Part shown: positions 14,540 through 21,308 of the stretch, one piece after another | Position numbering within the stretch: the stretch's first letter is position 1 | Layout: every line of letters begins with the position of its first letter | DNA from: an uncultured Eubacteriales bacterium | GTDB taxonomy: Bacteria > Bacillota > Clostridia > Oscillospirales > Acutalibacteraceae | Length of the DNA: 24,971 bases | Assembly (NCBI GenBank): GCA_934725345.1 | Contig: CAKVBG010000010.1 | Coordinates: forward strand, 1-24,971 | Reading direction: 5' to 3' | Notes under the pieces: model-generated | What the model was told of the DNA's origin: nothing | Databases searched by the model: none | Seen by the model: the letters and a program-made list of their open reading frames with translations, nothing else | Translations under genes and position numbers: made by a program

Positions 14540-17020
14540 ATGGATAATCAAATGGAAGAAAAACAAACTTTAACTCCAAGAATTGTTGAAGTAGATATTC
14601 AAAAAGAGATGCAAAAATCCTTTTTGGCGTATTCTATGTCTGTTATAGTTTCAAGGGCACTCCCGGACGTCAGGGACGGCTTAAAACCTGTTCACAGGCG
14701 GATTTTGTATGCATTGTTTGAAGATAATTTAGGGCCCGAGAAACCCTATAGAAAATGTGCAAATGTTGTTGGTGCTGTTTTAGGAAGATATCATCCTCAT
14801 GGTGATGCGTCGGTATATGACGCTTTAGTTAGATTAGCTCAAGACTTCTCTATGCGATACATGTTGGTTGATGGTCATGGTAACTTCGGTTCCGTGGACG
14901 GAGACCCTCCGGCAGCGTACAGATATACCGAGTCTCGCATGAGCAAAGTATCGATGAAAATGCTTAGTGATATCGATAAAGAAACTGTTGATTTTGCACC
15001 TAACTACGACGACAGACTCAAAGAGCCAGTGGTTTTGCCCTCAAGATTTCCAAATTTACTCGTAAACGGTTCAACAGGTATTGCTGTTGGTATGGCTACT
15101 AATATCCCTCCACACAATATGTGTGAAGTTATTGACGGGATGTGTCATTTGATTGATAAACCTGAAGCAGAACTCTCTGAACTTTCTCAATTTATAAAAG
15201 GGCCGGATTTCCCCACAGGCGGTTTGATAATGGGCAAATCCGGTATTCGTGCTGCTTATGCAACTGGTAGAGGTAAAATTACTGTCCGTGCAAAAACTGA
15301 AATTGTTGAAGATAAAAATTCAAGATATAAGATTGTGGTCACAGAGCTTCCTTATCAGGTAAATAAGGCGCGTTTAATCGAAAATATAGCTGATATGGTT
15401 AAAGATAAAAAAATAGATGGTATAGCACGTATCGAGGACCATTCCGACAGGAAAGGTATGCATATTGAAATCGACCTCAAGCGTGATGCTTCACCTCAAA
15501 TCGTGCTAAATAAATTATTTGCCCTTTCTCAACTTCAAACAACTTTTGGAGTAATCATGCTGGCTATTGTCAATGGCGAGCCTAAGATTTTGACTCTTAA
15601 ACAAATGTTGGAGGAGTATATAAAATTCCAAATTAAGGTAGTTTCTCGTAGGACTGCATTTGATTTGAAAAAAGCTAAAGAACGCGCTCATATCTTGGAA
15701 GGCTTAATGATAGCTCTTGATGCAATCGATGAGGTTATATCGATTTTGAGGTCTTCTAAGACTGTTCAAGACGGCAAACAACGTCTTTCGGAGCGGTTTG
15801 GGCTGGACGAACCTCAAACTCAAGCTATCGTGCAAATGCCTTTAGGACGCCTTACAGGCCTGGAAAGAGATAAAATAGAGCATGAACTTGGTGAGCTAAA
15901 TGAAAAAATAGCTTACTTTAGCGAATTGCTAGCTGATGAATTGAAAATAAAAGAAGTTGTTAAAAAAGAAGCTTTAGAGGTTAAAAAGCAGTTTGGTGAT
16001 GAACGTCGCACTGAAATAATGAACGTCAGTGGGGATGTTGATATTGAAGACCTTATTCCCCATGAGGACTGTGTTGTTACTTTGACCAGGTTCGGTTATC
16101 TTAAAAGACAAGATTTGGATAGCTATAAAATACAACGTCGTGGTGGACGAGGTATTTCCGGTATGACGCGCCGTGACGAAGATACGGTCAGCGAGCTATT
16201 TATAATAAATAACCATGACTACATTTTATTCTTTACTAACTTAGGTAAAGTTTATAGAGTGAAATGCTATGAGATTCCGGAGGGCTCTAGAACTTCAAAG
16301 GGTGCGAATGTTGCAAATATTTTATCTGTTTCTCAGGATGAAAAAGTAACTTCCATGATAAAAGTTTCTAAGTTTGAAAGCGATAAATATCTTATCATGA
16401 TTACTAAAAACGGTACTATCAAACGTACTCCGCTTAACTCTTTTGATACTTCTCGCAAGGGCGGTTTAATTGCGCTCGACTTAGACGAGTCGGATGAACT
16501 TGCTGCTGTACGGCTAACTGACGGTAAACAAAACATGATGGTTGCAACCAAAAAGGGAAAATGTATTCGGTTTAAAGAAACAGATATCAGGTCTATGGGA
16601 AGGTCTGCACGAGGAGTTCGTGGAATAAGACTTGCAAAAGATGACCAGGTTGTTGGAATGATAGTTATTCAGGAAGGTATCCCGATTTTAACTCTCTCAG
16701 AAACTGGTTACGGACGGCTTTCAGAGCCTGCAGAGTATAGATTACAATCTCGTGGTGGAAATGGTGTAATTAACTATCATGTTGATAAATATGGCGACGT
16801 TGCAGCTGTATACAGCGTGGAACCAAATCATGACGTGATAATTATTTCCGATAGTGGAGTTATTATTCGAATAGATGCAAATAGCATAAGAAGATGTTCT
16901 CGTGGTTCTAAAGGAGTTTTAATAATGAAATTAGCCGAAGGTACTAAAGTAGTTGCAGCGGCGTGTGTTCCTCACGAGGAAAAATCTGACATTCCAGATA
17001 CTGAGCCTAAAAGCGAGTAA
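14540..17020 (+). CDS. gyrA: DNA gyrase subunit A
   Basis: Breakage-reunion subunit of gyrase. The 826 residues include the winged-helix domain with the catalytic tyrosine in AAYRYTES (Tyr129), the quinolone-resistance region YHPHGDASVYDALVRLAQ (about 84-101), the tower and coiled-coil (about 340-500), and a C-terminal DNA-wrapping beta-pinwheel. The pinwheel starts with the GyrA box QRRGGRGI (near 534), which marks gyrase rather than topoisomerase IV. Position 90, equivalent to E. coli Ser83, is alanine, while Asp94 is kept. The tail is acidic and short. The ATG at 14540 follows GAGGGT. There is no clear terminator after it; the next gene has its own promoter. Confidence 0.97.
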   Translation: MDNQMEEKQTLTPRIVEVDIQKEMQKSFLAYSMSVIVSRALPDVRDGLKPVHRRILYALFEDNLGPEKPYRKCANVVGAVLGRYHPHGDASVYDALVRLAQDFSMRYMLVDGHGNFGSVDGDPPAAYRYTESRMSKVSMKMLSDIDKETVDFAPNYDDRLKEPVVLPSRFPNLLVNGSTGIAVGMATNIPPHNMCEVIDGMCHLIDKPEAELSELSQFIKGPDFPTGGLIMGKSGIRAAYATGRGKITVRAKTEIVEDKNSRYKIVVTELPYQVNKARLIENIADMVKDKKIDGIARIEDHSDRKGMHIEIDLKRDASPQIVLNKLFALSQLQTTFGVIMLAIVNGEPKILTLKQMLEEYIKFQIKVVSRRTAFDLKKAKERAHILEGLMIALDAIDEVISILRSSKTVQDGKQRLSERFGLDEPQTQAIVQMPLGRLTGLERDKIEHELGELNEKIAYFSELLADELKIKEVVKKEALEVKKQFGDERRTEIMNVSGDVDIEDLIPHEDCVVTLTRFGYLKRQDLDSYKIQRRGGRGISGMTRRDEDTVSELFIINNHDYILFFTNLGKVYRVKCYEIPEGSRTSKGANVANILSVSQDEKVTSMIKVSKFESDKYLIMITKNGTIKRTPLNSFDTSRKGGLIALDLDESDELAAVRLTDGKQNMMVATKKGKCIRFKETDIRSMGRSARGVRGIRLAKDDQVVGMIVIQEGIPILTLSETGYGRLSEPAEYRLQSRGGNGVINYHVDKYGDVAAVYSVEPNHDVIIISDSGVIIRIDANSIRRCSRGSKGVLIMKLAEGTKVVAAACVPHEEKSDIPDTEPKSE

Positions 17021-17052
17021 AAAATATCTTAAATTGGTGACATTTTTGAATG

Positions 17053-17082
17053 TTGACAATATTCTCCAATATGTGATAAAAT
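17053..17082 (+). promoter_or_regulatory. Strong promoter of the first accessory exported-protein gene
   Basis: A perfect TTGACA (17053-17058), an 18-bp spacer and TAAAAT (17077-17082) with an upstream TGA give an extended -10. The predicted start lies near 17089, with a leader of about 30 nt. A 25-bp palindrome overlaps the -10 and start site. Confidence 0.83.
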
Positions 17083-17095
17083 ATGTTCATCACAT
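17071..17095. promoter_or_regulatory. Candidate operator palindrome
   Basis: ATGTGAT (17071-17077) and ATCACAT (17089-17095) are perfect 7-bp inverted arms separated by 11 bp, covering the -10 and start region of the preceding promoter. Two half sites with centres about 18 bp apart suit a dimeric repressor. As a transcript hairpin it would be cut by the start site, so DNA binding is the likelier role. The regulator is unknown. Confidence 0.55.
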
Positions 17096-17117
17096 TTAAA
17101 ATTGGAGGAATAAGATA

Positions 17118-17978
17118 TTGAAAAAATTTAATGATTTGGTAAATTTAAGTAAAATGGTCAAAAAAATTAAAGTTGGAGTATTAGCTTCAAGTTTGGTTCT
17201 GGGTGGGCTGTGCTCAAATCCCGTGTTCGCTGGAAATGGTAATGGAAGTTTTATGATAGAAAAAACGGACGAAGAAAAATTGGCAGCTGATAGAATAGGT
17301 TTTCTTTTACGTGAGTTTAATGCAGGAGTTAGTACAACAGCAATGAGGGAATGCCAAAATTTAGAAGAGCTTACAGCTAGAATCGATAATTTGATATTTT
17401 CAATTTTGCAAAATGTGCCGCTTTATAAATTAGCAAAAGAGATAGGTTTTGTTTGCAAATTTTGTTCAATTTTTAATGTAGAACCATATGTAATAGACGA
17501 AGATGAATTTTTTAATCTTGTAAGCGAATTAAATGACAGAGAAGTTTGTGAGCATATTAAAAACTATCTCACGGAAGTAAAGGAAAGAATTCATTATGAA
17601 AATTTACATATGATTTTACACATTCCTTTGGGGGAGATTTGGCTAGAAGCTTACCGACAGGTTGTTGCAAATCACTGCGTTATTTGTAAAGAAGAAGAAT
17701 TTTTAAGGGAAATTGGTAAACATTTAGATTTACTTAAATTAGAAATAAATCAATATCAAAATGAAGAAGCTGCGATGTATCATGCATCTAAAGTGGCTCA
17801 TTGGATGATAAGTGCGGGTTTTGATCTACCTAATCCAAACCAAATTTTGCTATCTTCGGTTCGAGATACTATCACCAAAGGGGAATTAATTGATAAACTT
17901 TATAGTTTTTATAAATCCATGGAAGCTTTGTATTTATACCGTTGCAATCGTTTTTTTGTCACGAAAGATTTTATCTAA
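17118..17978 (+). CDS. Exported protein of unknown function, cysteine-paired
   Basis: Unrecognised 286-residue protein. A long basic n-region (KK, KMVKKIK) and a hydrophobic core (about 19-32) end in NPVFA-GNG, a good signal peptidase I site after Ala38. The mature part is mostly helical, acidic and rich in Leu, Glu and Ile, with CKFC (113-116) and CVIC (187-190) pairs plus cysteines near 79, 144 and 276, so disulfides or metal binding are possible. The TTG at 17118 is chosen because GGAGGAA lies 7 nt upstream; the ATG 12 codons later has no site. It follows gyrA and is driven by its own strong promoter with a candidate operator. Only 57 bp separate it from the next exported gene. An envelope or host-directed role is a guess from export alone. 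Confidence 0.78.
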   Translation: MKKFNDLVNLSKMVKKIKVGVLASSLVLGGLCSNPVFAGNGNGSFMIEKTDEEKLAADRIGFLLREFNAGVSTTAMRECQNLEELTARIDNLIFSILQNVPLYKLAKEIGFVCKFCSIFNVEPYVIDEDEFFNLVSELNDREVCEHIKNYLTEVKERIHYENLHMILHIPLGEIWLEAYRQVVANHCVICKEEEFLREIGKHLDLLKLEINQYQNEEAAMYHASKVAHWMISAGFDLPNPNQILLSSVRDTITKGELIDKLYSFYKSMEALYLYRCNRFFVTKDFI

Positions 17979-18035
17979 TATACAAAATTTGTTATAGGTT
18001 TATAAAATCAAAAAAGTTATTAAGAAGGTGTTTGA

Positions 18036-18719
18036 ATGAATATAAAATTTGATAAACTTTGTTGTATAGTATTAAGTTCAGCTATATGCATGTCTGCGAG
18101 TTGCTTATCCGTTTTAGCTATGGAAAAAGGAAGCAGTGACAATAACGGTGTGGCTATAACAAGTGTGGAGGATAATGTTGTTCACTCTGACGAATGGGCA
18201 GAATTATTCGAAGAGGTTGATAAAATTGAATTGCCGTCCGTAAAAGACACTGTACGTAATAGGGTTGATGAGGCTCTGGGATTACCGGTGTTTCAAGACA
18301 TTATAAGGTCGCCTAAACGTGTGTCTGAAATGAATGACCAAGATTTAGAAAGTAACCTAATCGATGCATTCGAGGATACTGTATTTGAATTTAAGTTATC
18401 GAAAGGAAGTAGCCCAGTTCCGTTTGAAATCAAGACCGAGCAAGATATAGAAAAAGATTTCATTGGTTTATCTTACATATCATCCCACTGTCAGGATTTT
18501 AGATATTATGAGACATTAAATTATGTGTTTAAAATTGGATTGAGTTGTAATTTAGCAAAACTTTATTGCATAAAAGGTGGACTTAGAAGTTCTCAACTAC
18601 GTAGAAACAGAAAAGGTAATTATGAATCTCTTAAAAATTGGCACCATAAAAACAACAAGTCTATTCGAAGCAGTTTGGGACATTATGCAGTTCATTTAGG
18701 AGTTCCCATGGATTTATAA
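18036..18719 (+). CDS. Exported protein of unknown function, basic C-terminus
   Basis: Unrecognised 227-residue protein. The signal peptide has a short basic start, a cysteine-rich hydrophobic core and probable cleavage at SVLA-ME (after Ala28). An acidic, probably flexible segment (about 29-65) leads to a helical middle with LPSVKDTVRNRVDEALGLP, then a C-terminal part changing sharply to basic: SSQLRRNRKGNYESLKNWHHK. The change from acidic to basic within one small secreted protein could suit binding to nucleic acid, polysaccharide or membrane; this is speculation. The ATG at 18036 follows AGAAGGTG. The 57-bp gap to the previous gene holds no terminator, so the two may be co-transcribed; a terminator follows 4 bp after its stop. 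Confidence 0.75.
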   Translation: MNIKFDKLCCIVLSSAICMSASCLSVLAMEKGSSDNNGVAITSVEDNVVHSDEWAELFEEVDKIELPSVKDTVRNRVDEALGLPVFQDIIRSPKRVSEMNDQDLESNLIDAFEDTVFEFKLSKGSSPVPFEIKTEQDIEKDFIGLSYISSHCQDFRYYETLNYVFKIGLSCNLAKLYCIKGGLRSSQLRRNRKGNYESLKNWHHKNNKSIRSSLGHYAVHLGVPMDL

Positions 18720-18721
18720 TT

Positions 18722-18748
18722 AAGAGCCAGGCAAATAGCCTGGCTTTT
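18722..18748. terminator. Intrinsic terminator between convergent genes
   Basis: AGCCAGGC and GCCTGGCT form a perfect 8-bp GC-rich stem with a 5-nt AAATA loop, followed on the plus strand by TTTT. It lies between the stop of the rightward exported-protein gene (18719) and the stop of the leftward 479-aa gene (18752), so it probably ends both transcripts, better for the plus strand. Confidence 0.87.
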
Positions 18749-18751
18749 GCA

Positions 18752-20191
18752 CTATAATATTGAAGGAGTAGGTGTAAAATCATCTGCACTTGATTTTGTA
18801 GCCGCTTTTATTTGTTCTACTACTTTTTCATATTCTGGATCGTCGCCTTTTATATCGAGAAGATTAGGTGATGCAGTTACTTCCATAGTTCTTCGTTCAA
18901 CTTTTTTAAGATTGGAAGGATCAACCGTAACACCTTCAACCGTAGCCGCCTTAATTTGTATATCTGGTAACTTTGTTGCATTTTCCACGAATTTTATTAA
19001 ATCGTTTGCTTCATCACAACCTTGTGTACCTTGTGCTTGAACCTTCAAAATATTCTTAATCTCATCTGGTTTTAGACCTTCATATTCCAATTTAGAGAGC
19101 CACTCTGCATGGAGGTAAGCGAGTTCATCGGAGGCGCTCCATTTAATTTTCGGGTTTTTACCAGGCCCCACGCCCTTATGAGATTTTAAAAGTTTTTGTT
19201 TCAATTCCCCTCCTTCTTTTTTCATTTCCTCTACGAAATTTTCATAGTTTCTGGAAGCTTTCCACAATGGGCGAAGGTCTTCCCACTGCAGGCCTTCGTT
19301 GAAAAACAATCCTATATCGTGAGTTTCACAATGTTTTTTGAAACCTTCTGTTAACTCAGTGTATTTATGGTAAAACTCTTTGATTTTATCTTGGGGCTCA
19401 TAAGCTACCAAATAATTGCTTATAGGTATTCCAATATTTCCATTCTCATCTTTTGTGAATATTAGTCTTGGAGGTAAACCTGGAAACGGTTTTTCGCTTT
19501 GGCGTTTTTTTAAGTCCTCTAAAACTTCTCGTTTTAGTTTTAGGGCACGTTTTACGTCTTCACTTTCTTCTTTTTCTAACTCTTTATCCATTACCAAAAA
19601 TAAGGGAAATCCCACCAAAGTACTTAACCCACCAATGGATCCTGCTGCTGTAACTGCCAACACGCATATCATAACTACAAAATCTGAAGCCAGTGCAAGT
19701 GCTGGTAACGCAAGAAGAAATCCGAAAAAAGAGGCACATCCAACAATCATTCCTAGTGTACAACTTGTAAGTAAAACTATTCCTGCACCTTTTTTGAGTA
19801 AATGTTTGGTGTAAATAGTATTAGCTAATTTTTTCATTTCTTTATAAAGGTCTTGAATTTGCTTTTGAAAACCTTGAATATTCCTTACGTCTTCTGGGTC
19901 AATCATATGGTTGTCTGCCAGTTCTTCAATGTATTTGGTTGTTAAATATTTTGGGGAGATACAATTTTTTCTAAGCTTCAAAGATTTTTTGTAAATTTTA
20001 GCAAGACCGCTGTGAATTTTAGCTGTTTGACCAAGTAATCCGTGTTTGGAACCAAAATAGTCTTTGAGGATATATGGTTCGTTTTTGTTTCTGGTGTTTG
20101 TAACTATGTGATAAGACTCTAACCTCTCAAATCTACCTATCAAACTATGTTGCATAATATATTTTTGTTTTTGGCCTTCTGTGATTAGCAT
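18752..20191 (-). CDS. Large protein with central hydrophobic hairpin, unknown function
   Basis: Unrecognised 479-residue protein without a signal peptide. A mostly helical, basic N-terminal region (1-134) ends in a coiled-coil-like stretch near 108-126. A long hydrophobic segment (about 135-202) then probably forms two or three membrane passes, with a glycine/serine turn near 185-195. A strongly charged helix follows (KELEKEESEDVKRALKLKREVLEDLKKRQ region, about 204-231), then a large soluble helical C-terminal half with a low-complexity end rich in Thr, Ser and Pro. A bilobed hydrophobic hairpin between helical flanks is also seen in Inc-type proteins of intracellular bacteria, but architecture alone does not show relationship. 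The ATG at 20191 is chosen because AAAGGAG lies 8 nt upstream; the GTG at 20200 overlaps that site. It runs against the replication direction and has its own promoter. Confidence 0.75.
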   Translation of the reverse strand: MLITEGQKQKYIMQHSLIGRFERLESYHIVTNTRNKNEPYILKDYFGSKHGLLGQTAKIHSGLAKIYKKSLKLRKNCISPKYLTTKYIEELADNHMIDPEDVRNIQGFQKQIQDLYKEMKKLANTIYTKHLLKKGAGIVLLTSCTLGMIVGCASFFGFLLALPALALASDFVVMICVLAVTAAGSIGGLSTLVGFPLFLVMDKELEKEESEDVKRALKLKREVLEDLKKRQSEKPFPGLPPRLIFTKDENGNIGIPISNYLVAYEPQDKIKEFYHKYTELTEGFKKHCETHDIGLFFNEGLQWEDLRPLWKASRNYENFVEEMKKEGGELKQKLLKSHKGVGPGKNPKIKWSASDELAYLHAEWLSKLEYEGLKPDEIKNILKVQAQGTQGCDEANDLIKFVENATKLPDIQIKAATVEGVTVDPSNLKKVERRTMEVTASPNLLDIKGDDPEYEKVVEQIKAATKSSADDFTPTPSIL

Positions 20192-20236
20192 AGTAAACAC
20201 TCCTTTAAAAAAATATTTAGCCTGGTGACTGAATTG

Positions 20237-20265
20237 ATTTTAGTACACAAAATACAAAAAGTCAA
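20237..20265 (-). promoter_or_regulatory. Promoter of the 479-aa protein gene
   Basis: On the minus strand TTGACT (20265-20260) and TAAAAT (20242-20237) are 17 bp apart. A start near 20230 gives a leader of about 40 nt ending in AAAGGAG. The gene therefore seems to be transcribed separately from secG, whose terminator lies upstream. Confidence 0.75.
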
Positions 20266-20329
20266 TAGTTTTATGTATATAATTATGGGAGTTGGTCTTT
20301 GGAATAGCGATATAAAAATAAAAGAGCAT

Positions 20330-20359
20330 AAAAAATGGCCCCCAACTTTCACTGAGGGC
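20330..20359 (-). terminator. Intrinsic terminator of the secG unit
   Basis: Read on the minus strand, GCCCTCA and TGGGGGC pair (7 bp, one G-U) around an 8-nt loop and are followed by CAT and TTTTTT. It lies 17 bp beyond the secG stop and separates secG from the promoter of the 479-aa gene. Confidence 0.82.
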
Positions 20360-20375
20360 GACTCAAGATACTAAA

Positions 20376-20636
20376 TTATACACCAAAAACGTGGAAATAA
20401 AGCACTGCATTAACAACTATAACCGAAATAAAAAATCCAATTGCAATAACTTTAGTCCAACGCTCGAGGAAAGCGTCAATTGAGCGGGATTTGTGTTTCG
20501 TGAGGAACGTATCACCTGAGGATCCGGTTATTGCTCCTGATGGCCGTTCGTGACCTTCCTGGAATAAAACTACTAAAGTTACCGATATAGATAAAACGAT
20601 TAAAATTATACCCATAATGATTTCCAAAATACTCAT
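20376..20636 (-). CDS. secG: Preprotein translocase subunit SecG
   Basis: Small auxiliary subunit of the SecYEG export channel. The 86 residues contain two transmembrane helices (about 4-24 and 60-82) around a cytoplasmic loop with the family sequence QEGHERPSGAITGSSGDTF and a KHKSRSIDAFLERWTK stretch. I set the start at the ATG at 20636, because GAGG lies 8 nt upstream and the protein then begins MSILEI; the GTG at 20645 would overlap that site. It sits 23 bp after the small gene at 20660 and shares its promoter. It usually precedes rnr and smpB in Firmicutes, which are not here. Confidence 0.95.
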   Translation of the reverse strand: MSILEIIMGIILIVLSISVTLVVLFQEGHERPSGAITGSSGDTFLTKHKSRSIDAFLERWTKVIAIGFFISVIVVNAVLYFHVFGV

Positions 20637-20659
20637 TTCAAACACCTCATTTAATTATT

Positions 20660-20968
20660 TTAAACTTCCACCCTTGATAGCCAAATTTGAGCAATATCCA
20701 TTGCGGGATATAGTCCTGGTTTTTCGCTAGATTTAATTATCTTTGCGATGTTCCCGGACTCTGAATTAGTTTCTAGCATTGTTACTGAAACTATAGTGGA
20801 AACTTCCATGTCTTGGAGGGTAACTGGGTTTTTCATCTCCATTTGGATAACGTATTTATCGGATATATTTCCGTAATAAACAACGTTTCCGCACCTTACC
20901 AAAGGTTTTCCCTTGTACATCAAGAATGATTCTTTTTCTGCGGTAGGAAAAGATTGTGCTTTTTTCAT
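20660..20968 (-). CDS. Small conserved-looking protein upstream of secG, function unknown
   Basis: A 102-residue soluble protein with no signal or membrane segment. It contains MYKGKPLVRCGNVVYYGN (about 17-34) followed by DKYVIQMEM and a strand-rich remainder ending AQIWLSRVEV. The YKGKPLVRCGN...YYGN pattern is familiar to me from uncharacterised clostridial proteins, but I know no function. Short beta strands predominate, suggesting a small barrel or PilZ-like size, without supporting motifs. The ATG at 20968 follows AGAGAGGT, and a consensus-like extended -10 promoter lies about 45 bp upstream. It forms a two-gene unit with secG, so a link to secretion or membrane biogenesis is possible. 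Confidence 0.78.
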   Translation of the reverse strand: MKKAQSFPTAEKESFLMYKGKPLVRCGNVVYYGNISDKYVIQMEMKNPVTLQDMEVSTIVSVTMLETNSESGNIAKIIKSSEKPGLYPAMDIAQIWLSRVEV

Positions 20969-21010
20969 ACAAACTACCTCTCTGAAAGTAATTTACCCTT
21001 GCGGGAACTC

Positions 21011-21039
21011 ATTCTAACACTAGAAATAATTTTTTTCAA
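21011..21039 (-). promoter_or_regulatory. Promoter of the 102-aa protein-secG unit
   Basis: On the minus strand TTGAAA (21039-21034), a 17-bp spacer and TAGAAT (21016-21011) preceded by TGT, giving an extended -10. The start would be near 21004, about 35 nt ahead of the ATG. Confidence 0.75.
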
Positions 21040-21123
21040 GACTATGTTTGAAATTTTATTCAACTTTTTGTATTTTTTCTTGTGTTTCATCGAATATTTA
21101 AACATTTTAAAAGGTATTCCGCC

Positions 21124-21153
21124 TTGACACTTCACTTGTGAATGTAATAGAAT
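21124..21153 (+). promoter_or_regulatory. rny promoter with palindrome in the spacer
   Basis: TTGACA (21124-21129) and TAGAAT (21148-21153) are 18 bp apart. The spacer contains TTCACTTGTGAA (21131-21142), an inverted repeat with 5-bp arms that could bind a regulator. A start near 21160 leaves a leader of about 150 nt before the chosen rny start. The rest of the 340-bp gene-free stretch between 20969 and 21308 is AT-rich, with only the divergent secG-unit promoter. Confidence 0.7.
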
Positions 21154-21308
21154 TGTTGGAAGATTGATTAAATTGGCGTCTGGCCTAAATAATTTTTTAA
21201 AATTTTTTCAAACAATTAGAAAATTTGGCGTATGGACGTAAGTTCGCGCAAGTAGTTTTGTACGGACACATTTATCAAGTTCAAAAGAATCAGGAGGTAT
21301 TAACCAGT

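Noticed and set aside
17033..17060. Imperfect hairpin after gyrA as its terminator
   Set aside because: The stem is short with an internal mismatch, there is no T run after it, and it overlaps the next promoter's -35.
19416..19814. 132-codon frame opposite the 479-aa gene
   Set aside because: It is a shadow of the real gene, which has its own promoter, ribosome binding site and coherent domain layout.
20192..20200. GTG start at 20200 for the 479-aa protein
   Set aside because: The GTG overlaps the AAAGGAG ribosome binding site; the ATG at 20191 has correct spacing.
21225..21308. N-terminal extension of RNase Y from TTG 21225
   Set aside because: The added 28 residues precede the usual membrane anchor and lack family resemblance; AGGAGG sits before the TTG at 21309.
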